DNA of 56,129 nt from Acidobacteriota bacterium (GTDB lineage Bacteria > Acidobacteriota > Blastocatellia > Pyrinomonadales > Pyrinomonadaceae). This document shows positions 1 to 7,655 of the stretch, in pieces. The notes under the pieces were generated by a model. That model saw only the letters and a program-made list of their open reading frames with translations, was not told the origin of the DNA and made no database searches. The translations under genes were made by a program, and so were the position numbers. Within the stretch, counting starts at the first letter, position 1, and every line of letters begins with the position of its first letter. The DNA lies in contig JAKOVX010000016.1 in NCBI GenBank assembly GCA_029781855.1, positions 1-56,129 of the forward strand. Reading direction: 5' to 3'.

Positions 1-579
1 GAACACCGCCGCGGCGATCAGCGAGAGGATAACGTAGCGAACCTTGATCCCCGAAAGAAAGAAGATAGCCGCGAGAATGGGGAAATACGTGATCGCCTGG
101 CCGGCGTCAGGTTCGAGCAGTATGAGCAGGACAGGACCTGCAAAGATCGCTCCGCCTATCAACGTATCCCTCAGACTAAGGACGTTTCCTTTCTTGTCGC
201 CGAAAAATTTTGCAAGCATCAGCACAGTCGGGATCTTGACGAATTCCGACGGCTGAAACTGCCCGATCACCGGAAGTTTGAGCCAAGCCTTTTGCCCGTG
301 GCTCTCATGCCCGAGCGGCGTGAGGACCAGAAATAGCAGCACAAGGCCGATCACATAAAAGACCGGGGCCGAGTCGATAATGCGCCGATAATCTGTAAAG
401 CAGACGACAAAAAACGCAAATAGTGCGATGCCAATACCGATGATCTGTTTGGTCCAGTAGTTTTCGCTGGGGATGGCGTTGTGGATCTGCCAGACGCCAA
501 ATGCGGAAATAAGGACCGCCAGCAAAGTCGTCTGCCAGTCGAAATCCCTCAGATCCCGTTTTTCGATAATTGCGACCAT
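1..579 (-). CDS. rodA: RodA, SEDS-family peptidoglycan glycosyltransferase (partial)
   Basis: SEDS-family membrane protein, known as the glycosyltransferase partner of PBP2 in lateral-wall peptidoglycan synthesis. Only the N-terminal 193 codons are present; the gene runs off the left edge. The translation starts MVAIIEKRDLRDFDWQT and continues through several hydrophobic segments. The conserved SEDS stretch QPSEFVKI lies near residue 120 and LLEPDAGQ near residue 160. The ATG shares one base with the mrdA stop (TAATG), so translational coupling with PBP2 is likely. It is the last visible gene of the mre cluster. Identity is supported both by sequence and by position. Confidence 0.93.
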   Translation of the reverse strand, partial: MVAIIEKRDLRDFDWQTTLLAVLISAFGVWQIHNAIPSENYWTKQIIGIGIALFAFFVVCFTDYRRIIDSAPVFYVIGLVLLFLVLTPLGHESHGQKAWLKLPVIGQFQPSEFVKIPTVLMLAKFFGDKKGNVLSLRDTLIGGAIFAGPVLLILLEPDAGQAITYFPILAAIFFLSGIKVRYVILSLIAAAVF

Positions 580-2471
580 TATTTGACGGATGCGACTTGC
601 GTTTGTCCGGCCTCGGGATCCCGTTCCAAAAGATACCGTTCGTACATCGCTTTTACGGCCGGCGCAGAAGCCTGTGCTCCAAACCCGGCATTTTCCATTA
701 ACGAAATGACCGAGATCTCGGGCTTAAAAGCCGGAGCAAAACTGACGAACCACGAGTGATCCCTGTTTCCGCCCTTGTCCTTTCCAACCTCAGCAACCTG
801 AGCGGTGCCGGTTTTGCCGGCGATCTCCCAGTTGGCCATTTTGATCGAGCCGCCGGTGCCGCCCGCATTGACGACGCCCCACATGCCTTTAACGACCACG
901 TCATACTGATCGTCGGTCATCGGGATGATCCGCGGTTCGGGATGTTGATAGGCAAAGCCGGGACGAGCAGGAATGTAGTTCGGGTCATCCTCTTTCCCGA
1001 TCGCCGCGATCGGTTTGAATTCGAGCAAGAAGTGGGGCGTGTATTCCTTTCCGTGCATACCGACGCTCGATACTGCCCGCAGCATCGAGATCGGCGTTAC
1101 TACAACGGTATCCTGTCCGATCGACGCGTAGACGGTGCGGATGTCCGGCCATTTTCCTTCGTGCTTCAGGATGTACGGCATCCAGGTCTTCGGTGTCTGC
1201 GGAACCTTTTCGTTCGGTAGGTCGATGCCGGAGCGTTTGTCGTAACCAAACATTTCGACCATCTTGATGATGCCCTCGACGCCCATCTTCATACCCAAGC
1301 GGTAATAATATCCATCGCAGGAATGAATGATCGCGGGCGTAATGCTCGGCGTGCCATGGTTGCCCATGCAGCGGGTAAACTTGTTGCCGACCATAAGGCC
1401 GCCGCCGCAAGCGAGGCTCGAATGTTCCGGCGTTATCACGCCCTGATTCAATGCGGCGATCGACTCAGGGATCTTCCAGGTCGAGCCCGGCGGATAACGG
1501 CCCTGGATCGCGCGATTGTAGAGAGGCCGCCTTTCGTCTTGCCAATAGGCTGCTATCTGTTTTCGGCCCTCGGGCGTCGAACTGCCCTGAACAAAAATGT
1601 TCGGGTCGAATGACGGTGCCGACGCCATCGCGAGGATCTCGCCGTTTCTCGGGTCCATCGCGATGATGGTGCCGCGTTTTGTCGTCGAATTTGCAAGCTG
1701 TTCCTCGGCGGTCTGCTGCAAATTGTAGTCGATGGTAGTTATCAGGTCCTGGCCGGACTGGGGTTCGACGCGTTCGACCTCGGCCTGGACGCGGCCGCGG
1801 CTGTCGACGATCACCTTTCTGTAACCGGGACGGCCGCGGAGATATTCATCGTAATACTGTTCGAGCCCGCCCTTGCCGATCACGTCGCCGGGGCGGAACC
1901 CTTTCTCGCGCATCGCCGGGTCTTCGAGTTGCTTCGGGCTGATCTCACCGACATAACCCAGCACGTGGGCGAGAGAGGTGCCGAGCGGATAAAATCGCTG
2001 AGGCTGCAGTTCGACGCGAAGTTCGGGGAATTCGAGCAGATGCGATTCGACCCAGGTGATGTCCTGGATGCCGACGTTTTCCTTGAGGACCATCGTCTCG
2101 AAATCATTCTGCTTCTTGATCAGGTTTAGCCGCTCGACAACGTACTGGCGGTCGAGGCTCAAGCCGCGTGAATAATCGTCGACGCGGTCGTTAACGTTGA
2201 TCGATTTGAGCGGTTCATTTGAGAGGACGACATTGTAGGTCGGGCGGGAATCGACCAGAAGCTTGCCGTTGCGGTCAAATATCGCACCGCGCGGCGCCGG
2301 GATCGGTATCAGGCGCACCCGCTGGTTTTCGGCCCGCTTGAGATAATCGTCACCGTGGACGATCTGAAGGTAATAGAGCCGGACACCCAGAAGTGCTAGC
2401 AGGACAAATACCACGATGTTGATCGTGATCATCCTGGCGCCGAGGTTCTGCACGTGTTCGTTTAGCTTCAT
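579..2471 (-). CDS. mrdA: Penicillin-binding protein 2 (transpeptidase)
   Basis: Class B PBP that cross-links peptidoglycan during elongation, anchored in the inner membrane with a periplasmic catalytic domain. Visible parts are an N-terminal membrane segment (about residues 13-33), a dimerisation/pedestal region with the PRG motif in PAPRGAIFDRNG, the active-site STWK tetrad (SxxK) near residue 330, SCD as the second motif, and KTGTAQ near residue 550. The 630-residue length is normal for the family. The start at 2471 is chosen because AAGGAG lies 4 bases upstream; an ATG 18 bases earlier lacks a good ribosome site. It lies between mreD and rodA and overlaps the rodA start by one base. Confidence 0.96.
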   Translation of the reverse strand: MKLNEHVQNLGARMITINIVVFVLLALLGVRLYYLQIVHGDDYLKRAENQRVRLIPIPAPRGAIFDRNGKLLVDSRPTYNVVLSNEPLKSINVNDRVDDYSRGLSLDRQYVVERLNLIKKQNDFETMVLKENVGIQDITWVESHLLEFPELRVELQPQRFYPLGTSLAHVLGYVGEISPKQLEDPAMREKGFRPGDVIGKGGLEQYYDEYLRGRPGYRKVIVDSRGRVQAEVERVEPQSGQDLITTIDYNLQQTAEEQLANSTTKRGTIIAMDPRNGEILAMASAPSFDPNIFVQGSSTPEGRKQIAAYWQDERRPLYNRAIQGRYPPGSTWKIPESIAALNQGVITPEHSSLACGGGLMVGNKFTRCMGNHGTPSITPAIIHSCDGYYYRLGMKMGVEGIIKMVEMFGYDKRSGIDLPNEKVPQTPKTWMPYILKHEGKWPDIRTVYASIGQDTVVVTPISMLRAVSSVGMHGKEYTPHFLLEFKPIAAIGKEDDPNYIPARPGFAYQHPEPRIIPMTDDQYDVVVKGMWGVVNAGGTGGSIKMANWEIAGKTGTAQVAEVGKDKGGNRDHSWFVSFAPAFKPEISVISLMENAGFGAQASAPAVKAMYERYLLERDPEAGQTQVASVK

Positions 2472-2499
2472 ACCGCTCCTTCCGGTCATCGTGTTCGTT

Positions 2500-3045
2500 C
2501 TATTTATTCAGCCTGATGGGGTTACGCCGACGTGTCTGACGTTTCGTACTAAAAATGTCGCGCTTCTTTCGCCGGAACCGATCCCGCGACAGCGAATCGA
2601 GCACCATATAGATCAGCGTACCGGCGATGGTCGTTCCGATCAGAGTGTACGAGCCGGTCACGACCACATCGCCGGCCGGAGCCTGCCCGAACAGGCGATG
2701 CAGCCAATAGTACATCGTCAAGTTCAATAAACACGCACCCAATATGACGGGAATACGCAATAATACGTTGTCCAAATACACCCGTCTGGCGATCTCCGAA
2801 ACGATAAAGGCAACGACCGTCATCGTAAATCCGCTCGAGCCCATAAGTCCTCCGCTCAGAGCGTCAACAAGCAGGCCGGCAACCGTACCGTAAAGTATTG
2901 CCCGGATGGAATCTCGCTGGAGAGCGGCATAGACGACGATGATCAGCGGAAAGTTGACGAACGCCATCGGTTCCGCCACGTTGCGCAGTGTCCACTGCAG
3001 CAAAATGGCGATTATCAGGGCGATCGGTATCTTCAACTGCTCCAT
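2500..3045 (-). CDS. mreD: Rod shape-determining protein MreD
   Basis: Small polytopic inner-membrane protein of the elongasome, 181 residues with about five hydrophobic segments. It contains the typical MreD-like stretch GLLVDALSGGLMGSSGF in the middle. The N-terminus is MEQLKIPIALIIAILLQWTL. It follows mreC with a 5-base gap and precedes mrdA by about 30 bases, so the five genes form one operon read leftward. MreD sequences diverge strongly between phyla, so the identification leans on operon position, length and hydrophobicity. The C-terminal tail is basic and presumably cytoplasmic. Confidence 0.88.
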   Translation of the reverse strand: MEQLKIPIALIIAILLQWTLRNVAEPMAFVNFPLIIVVYAALQRDSIRAILYGTVAGLLVDALSGGLMGSSGFTMTVVAFIVSEIARRVYLDNVLLRIPVILGACLLNLTMYYWLHRLFGQAPAGDVVVTGSYTLIGTTIAGTLIYMVLDSLSRDRFRRKKRDIFSTKRQTRRRNPIRLNK

Positions 3046-3050
3046 TTAGA

Positions 3051-3956
3051 TCATTTACGGCGGTCGCTTGGTTTAACGGCATTCGGCAGTTTCTGGTCGT
3101 ATTCGGGCCGCGCCGGCGGTTCGTAAAGCAGGACACCGACCTCCTGCATCGAGTTGAGCCTGGCTCCCGGCTGAATGAGGATCTGCAGCGGCGTCGTGGC
3201 CGACCCGGGGACAACGCTGACAATATCGCCGATCTTCAGTCCCGGCGGAAAGATGCCGTCCTGTCCGGTGGTGAATACCGGTTGACCGACCTGAACGTCA
3301 ACAGTGCCCGGGACGTACTTCATCTCGAGCAAGTCCTTTTTGCTGGTGCCGTTTACTACTCCGAGTGCGTTTGATGTGCCTATCTCGCCAACAATACCAC
3401 CAACGCCGGATTTGTTGTATGTGATCAGGTCGACCTGCGAGGTCAACGGGCTGACAGCTGTGACGCGTCCGACGAGGCCTCCGTCGGTAACGACCGCCAT
3501 ATTCAGCTTAACGCCGTCGAGGCTGCCGCGGTTGATGATGGACGAATCGAACCAAAATGACGGGTCCCGTCCGATGATGCGGGCGGTCAAAACATTGTAT
3601 TTGCTCTGTTCCTTGAGCTGAAGCAGCGAACGAAGCCTCTCGTTCTCAGCGGCGAGATCGTCTCGCTGTTTGATCTCGACGGCCTGCTCCTGGATCTTTT
3701 GTTTGAGCTCGTCATTCTCATTCTGTGCCGAGCGGAGCCTCGCGATCGACAAGAAATAGTTCGAGACCGCTGAGCTCAAATTAGTGACCGGCGATTGAAA
3801 GAAATCGGCGACCGTTTGGGTCCACACGCGTACTATGCGCTGGCCGGAATTGATCTCCCGGGCGCTGAATGCCATCAAAATAAAATTGAAAAGCAGAAGT
3901 GTCACCATCAGCCATGGGGCCAATCGCCACACATCTTTTTGACTACGCTCAACCAT
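3051..3956 (-). CDS. mreC: Rod shape-determining protein MreC
   Basis: Bitopic membrane protein that links MreB filaments to periplasmic PBP2. Visible are an N-terminal membrane helix (LAPWLMVTLLLFNFILMAF), a coiled coil (ARLRSAQNENDELKQKI and onward) and the paired beta-barrel domain, which includes FWFDSSIINRGSLDGVK and MAVVTDGGLVGRV. The start at 3956 (MVERSQKDV) is preferred over an in-frame ATG at 4013, because the latter would run through the hairpin repeat at 3961-4037. That gives 301 residues, close to the family norm. It follows mreB after an 82-base gap occupied by the repeat. Confidence 0.94.
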   Translation of the reverse strand: MVERSQKDVWRLAPWLMVTLLLFNFILMAFSAREINSGQRIVRVWTQTVADFFQSPVTNLSSAVSNYFLSIARLRSAQNENDELKQKIQEQAVEIKQRDDLAAENERLRSLLQLKEQSKYNVLTARIIGRDPSFWFDSSIINRGSLDGVKLNMAVVTDGGLVGRVTAVSPLTSQVDLITYNKSGVGGIVGEIGTSNALGVVNGTSKKDLLEMKYVPGTVDVQVGQPVFTTGQDGIFPPGLKIGDIVSVVPGSATTPLQILIQPGARLNSMQEVGVLLYEPPARPEYDQKLPNAVKPSDRRK

Positions 3957-3960
3957 GCCT

Positions 3961-4037
3961 TTAGTGGTGGCCGATGAACGGAGAACGATGAACGAAAAGT
4001 CCGAAGGGTTCACTCATCACTAACCATTCACCACTAA
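3961..4037. repeat. Imperfect hairpin with 7-bp period, mreB-mreC gap
   Basis: TTAGTGGTG at 3961-3969 pairs with CACCACTAA at 4029-4037. Each arm is a degenerate 7-bp tandem: GATGAAC, GGAGAAC, GATGAAC in the left arm, and TTCACTC, ATCACTA, ACCATTC, ACCACTA in the right. It lies one base after the mreB stop codon and fills the 5' leader of mreC. It shares period and motif style with 12421-12499 and 21525-21607. Confidence 0.75.
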
Positions 4038-4038
4038 T

Positions 4039-5085
4039 TTAGCTTCCTGTCATCAACGAATTATCCCACTTGACGCGCTTCAGCAGCTCGAAATCCGACA
4101 ACATCTTGCCCGTGCCGAGCACGACCGAAGATAGCGGATCGTCAGCAAGGACGACCGGCAGTCCGGTCTCGATCATTAGCCGCTTATCGAGATTCTTGAG
4201 CAATGCTCCGCCGCCGGTGAGAACTATGCCTCGTTCGACGATATCGGCGGACAATTCAGGAGGTGTGCGTTCAAGTGCTACACGGACTGCGTTGATGATG
4301 GTCGAAACCGAATCGGAGAGAGCCTCGCGGATCTCTTCGTCGGTCATCGTGATGGTCTTCGGGATGCCTTCGATCAGGTTACGTCCGCGGACGTCCATCG
4401 AAAGCGGCTCTTCGAGGGGGAACGCACTTCCAAGTGCGATCTTGATCGCTTCGGCAGTCCGTTCGCCAATTAGCAGATTATATTTTCGTTTGATGTACTG
4501 CGTGATCGCCTCGTCCATTTCGTTGCCGGCGACGCGAACCGCTCTCGAGTAAACGATGCCCGAAAGCGAAATGACGGCGATGTCGGTGGTTCCGCCGCCG
4601 ATGTCAACGACCATGTTGCCGTGCGGTTCGGTGATGGGCAGCCCGGCACCGATCGCCGCGGCCATCGCTTCCTCGACAAGGTAAACCTCGGATGCCTTGG
4701 CTCGATACGCCGAATCCTCGACAGCGCGGCGTTCGACCTGCGTGATCTCGGACGGAATGCCGATGACAACGCGGGGACGGACCCACGATTTGCCGTTATG
4801 GGCCTTGCGGATAAAATGCTGGAGCATTTTTTCCGTGACTTCGAAATTCGCGATGACACCGTCCTTCATTGGACGGATCGCGACGATGTTGCCCGGCGTG
4901 CGGCCGAGCATTTCCTTAGCGTCGCGGCCTACGGCCTCGACCTGATTTGTAATTTTGTTGATCGCTACGATCGACGGTTCGCTAACCACGATGCCGCGGC
5001 CCTTTGCGTATACGAGAGTGTTCGCGGTGCCAAGATCGATCGCGAGATCGCTTGAAAATAAACTGAACAGAGACTTAAATGCCAT
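4039..5085 (-). CDS. mreB: Rod shape-determining protein MreB (bacterial actin)
   Basis: Actin-fold ATPase that forms membrane-associated filaments and positions the elongation machinery. The 348-residue protein starts [23 protein letters not shown], containing the phosphate-1 motif DLGTANT. Later motifs include [13 protein letters not shown] (phosphate 2, about residue 163) and [13 protein letters not shown] (adenosine motif, about residue 288). The short N-terminal amphipathic stretch is the usual membrane anchor. It is the first gene of the leftward mreBCD-mrdA-rodA operon. The 240 bases upstream hold no other gene, so the operon promoter should lie there. Confidence 0.98.
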   Translation of the reverse strand: MAFKSLFSLFSSDLAIDLGTANTLVYAKGRGIVVSEPSIVAINKITNQVEAVGRDAKEMLGRTPGNIVAIRPMKDGVIANFEVTEKMLQHFIRKAHNGKSWVRPRVVIGIPSEITQVERRAVEDSAYRAKASEVYLVEEAMAAAIGAGLPITEPHGNMVVDIGGGTTDIAVISLSGIVYSRAVRVAGNEMDEAITQYIKRKYNLLIGERTAEAIKIALGSAFPLEEPLSMDVRGRNLIEGIPKTITMTDEEIREALSDSVSTIINAVRVALERTPPELSADIVERGIVLTGGGALLKNLDKRLMIETGLPVVLADDPLSSVVLGTGKMLSDFELLKRVKWDNSLMTGS

Positions 5086-5327
5086 TTTAAAATAAAACCC
5101 TAACTAAAATAATGTTGCTTAGAAATCGTGTCGAACGGTGTGAAAACGCATCGGGAACACAAGCGTTCCGGAACACGAAAGAGGCTGCCGTCGGCCAAAT
5201 CGTCTAACCTACAAGCATACACCCTTTCAAGCCGATTTTTCTACTGTAATAATGGATATTTAGCGAGTTTGCCTGAAAAAAGCCGTTGGTCGGCTGCCGG
5301 GCTCTGCGACGCCGACTTTTCGGCGAG

Positions 5328-5351
5328 AAAAAAGGCGGCCCGAAGGCCGCC
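5328..5351 (-). terminator. Intrinsic terminator after the 5382-7493 gene
   Basis: Read leftward, a perfect 7-bp stem (GGCGGCC / GGCCGCC) closes on a TTCG tetraloop and is followed by six T residues (5328-5333). This is a textbook Rho-independent terminator. It sits 30 bases past the stop of the large secreted-protein gene and insulates it from mreB. Confidence 0.93.
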
Positions 5352-5381
5352 TGTTGCCACAGGTTAAATGGCACCGATCTG

Positions 5382-7493
5382 CTAGGTCCCGACTATGAAA
5401 TCAAGATTCGTTACAGTGTCGGTGACCGGAATGGTCTGCGGGGTAAACGTATACTGCTTGGATAATGCTGAGAACGTGTAGCTCGCGCCCGACAGTACGT
5501 TGTCGAAACGATAATATCCGAACGGGTTAGTGTATGCGATGCGCGTTACGTTGTTCGAGTCGGTCATCGCGATCTGAACGCGATAAACGCCCCAGCCGTT
5601 CGCTGTCGTTACTCGTCCGCCAACCGAGACCGAAACCGAAGCCGCCGGACTCGGGCCCTGGACCTGGACGGTGATCGGATCACCGGTCTTAAAGAATCCA
5701 ACCGTTGCGTTTACGCTCTGCGGAGGGCGATTGGAATCGAAGCGGAAATTATACATCGTCCCCCAACGGATCGCGTTGGCATTAGCATTCTGGGCCAGGG
5801 TCTCTGAACTCCACGTCATCGAGGACGCGTCCTGAGTTTGCGTCCACGGAGTATTGCTGAAACCGACATTGTTGGCGGTACCGTCAAATGTCCATCCAGG
5901 CTGTTGCGGCGGCGCGTGGAATCCTATGTTCGATATGATCGCGCCGGAGCCGAGCGGGACACCGAAAGACTGGATGGCTCGATCCATGTTTTGGTTGTAA
6001 ACCGCGTACTCGTAATGCCAGACACCGGCCGACGGATTCGTTACCTTGTACGCGACCATACCAACGCCGTCGTTCGCCGCGTCAGGGATCACGTCTACAA
6101 AGGTCGCTCCCGACCACGCCGAGACGGCAGACTTCTGGCGGACCGTCGCAGCTGCCGGTGAAAAGCTGAACGGACTGCCTGTTCCGGTCACCGTATACCG
6201 ACGGTAGGACACGTTGTTGTTCATGTTGCACTGGCCGGCGTGCGACTGGCACCAAACATACTCGTGGGGTGTTACATACTGCGACTCTGCATAGTAGGTC
6301 GCTCCGGGATTCAGCGTCGTGTTCAGGTCGCTGATCTCGGTCAGGATCCTGTGTGACGGACCAAGGTGCGTGTGACCGGTATGATTGTTGGGGTTCGTGG
6401 CACCGGAATCTCCACGTGGGTAAAAGCCCGTAAATGGATTGATCCAGGCACGCGAACCGAGGTTCGGACCGGCGTTCAAACTTGCCGAATATGGATCGGA
6501 ACATCCGGAACCGAGGTGCGTGCCGCCGACGCCATTGCAGCCAAGGCTGCAAATGTTGTTGGTCAAGGCCGTGAAGGCGTGTTTGACGTTCGACTGGCCG
6601 ATCTGCTCAAATCGCTCGTCGTTGTTGGCTCCGCCGCTCATTCGATAGAGGTTCTGCGGGATCACCGGATGATCGTTGTCGGGCAGGGCGAACCAATCCA
6701 AGTCAACTGTACCGAAATTGCAAGAGTCTGTCCCGACGGCAAGCCCGACCTGTGTCCCGGCACTGCTGCCGAACTGGGCAAGGCCCGAGAGGTCACCGAC
6801 GATAACGTCCGGTCCGGGAACTGATCCTGTGGACGGCGTAGCCGGCAGGACGTCAGAGACGACCTCACCATTCAGATACTGGGTGACTTCGATCGGCCGC
6901 AGCGTGGTCGAGATGGAAATGGTTCCGACGACACTGCCGCCAGCCGACGGGCGCCCAAGCTCGTTCGCGAACTCATTCGAGATCAGCAGCCTTGCACCCT
7001 CAAAGTTAAACGAACGATCGGCGGCTTCGTATTTGTAATCCTGTCCTTCAACGTTAAAGTACGGAAACCCCGTCTTTCCGTCGCGAACGACCAATTCGTA
7101 CGGTTGGCCCCATTCTGCGCTCTCAAGTACCAACTGGTGATACGATGAACTCAAACTTTTCGGTAACGGTAATTTATCCTGCGGAATAAGGTTCATCGAA
7201 CTCGGCTGCGGCCCTCGGAGCTCGTTGTTCAGGATCAGGACCGTGAAGAAAGCGTCCGGCTCGGTGTCGAACCGCAGAGTGCTCATCCTCGTCCCCTTTG
7301 ACCTGCCGGCGACTCCGTTGAGCATGCCCAGGTCGACATCCATCGATACGGAACCGCTCGCGACGATCATTTTTTCGAGGGTTCCGGTATTTCCCTGTTG
7401 GCTGTTCTGCTCTGGCGTGACAAACGACTGTTCTGTACCGCCGCTAAAGAACACAAGCCAAGGAAGTAACGCAATGAGTACTAATTTAAACAT
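5382..7493 (-). CDS. Large secreted protein with C-terminal carboxypeptidase-regulatory-like domain
   Basis: A 703-residue exported protein of unknown function. The N-terminus MFKLVLIALLPWLVFFSGG is a signal peptide. Residues roughly 250-480 form a Cys- and His-containing core with NNICSLGCNG, SGCSDPYSASLN, NNHTGHTHLGPSHR and PHEYVWCQSHAGQC, which could bind metal or form disulfides. The last 90 residues (VSVGGRVTTANGWGVYRV onward) look like a carboxypeptidase-regulatory-like or Cna-B beta-sandwich. I do not recognise a named family for the core. It is a single gene with its own terminator (5328-5351), divergent from the ferredoxin-TPR gene; 162 bases separate the two start codons. Confidence 0.85.
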   Translation of the reverse strand: MFKLVLIALLPWLVFFSGGTEQSFVTPEQNSQQGNTGTLEKMIVASGSVSMDVDLGMLNGVAGRSKGTRMSTLRFDTEPDAFFTVLILNNELRGPQPSSMNLIPQDKLPLPKSLSSSYHQLVLESAEWGQPYELVVRDGKTGFPYFNVEGQDYKYEAADRSFNFEGARLLISNEFANELGRPSAGGSVVGTISISTTLRPIEVTQYLNGEVVSDVLPATPSTGSVPGPDVIVGDLSGLAQFGSSAGTQVGLAVGTDSCNFGTVDLDWFALPDNDHPVIPQNLYRMSGGANNDERFEQIGQSNVKHAFTALTNNICSLGCNGVGGTHLGSGCSDPYSASLNAGPNLGSRAWINPFTGFYPRGDSGATNPNNHTGHTHLGPSHRILTEISDLNTTLNPGATYYAESQYVTPHEYVWCQSHAGQCNMNNNVSYRRYTVTGTGSPFSFSPAAATVRQKSAVSAWSGATFVDVIPDAANDGVGMVAYKVTNPSAGVWHYEYAVYNQNMDRAIQSFGVPLGSGAIISNIGFHAPPQQPGWTFDGTANNVGFSNTPWTQTQDASSMTWSSETLAQNANANAIRWGTMYNFRFDSNRPPQSVNATVGFFKTGDPITVQVQGPSPAASVSVSVGGRVTTANGWGVYRVQIAMTDSNNVTRIAYTNPFGYYRFDNVLSGASYTFSALSKQYTFTPQTIPVTDTVTNLDFIVGT

Positions 7494-7554
7494 AATTTTT
7501 GTATTTCTACCCCGGGGGGACGCAATGTGACAAACTAATGATTGTGACCGAGTT

Positions 7555-7578
7555 GAGTGTAGAATACGTTTTACACTC
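7555..7578. promoter_or_regulatory. Inverted repeat between divergent genes (candidate operator)
   Basis: GAGTGTA at 7555-7561 and TACACTC at 7572-7578 form a perfect 7-bp inverted repeat with a 10-base spacer, about 80 bases before the ferredoxin-TPR start. The position suits an operator shared by the divergent genes. It does not match CIRCE or an FNR box. No regulator can be named. Confidence 0.4.
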
Positions 7579-7655
7579 TTTTGGGTACATAAATCAAGTC
7601 AAATTTCGATAGACCTCAAAAAAGAACGCTCCTTTGGGAGAAATGACCTGAAATT

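Noticed and set aside
3957..4013. N-terminal extension of MreC from an upstream ATG
   Set aside because: The added residues would be encoded by the hairpin repeat and would precede the expected membrane helix, so the downstream ATG at 3956 is used.
7555..7578. CIRCE element
   Set aside because: The arms are GAGTGTA and TACACTC in the opposite order to CIRCE (TTAGCACTC-N9-GAGTGCTAA), and no chaperone gene is adjacent.
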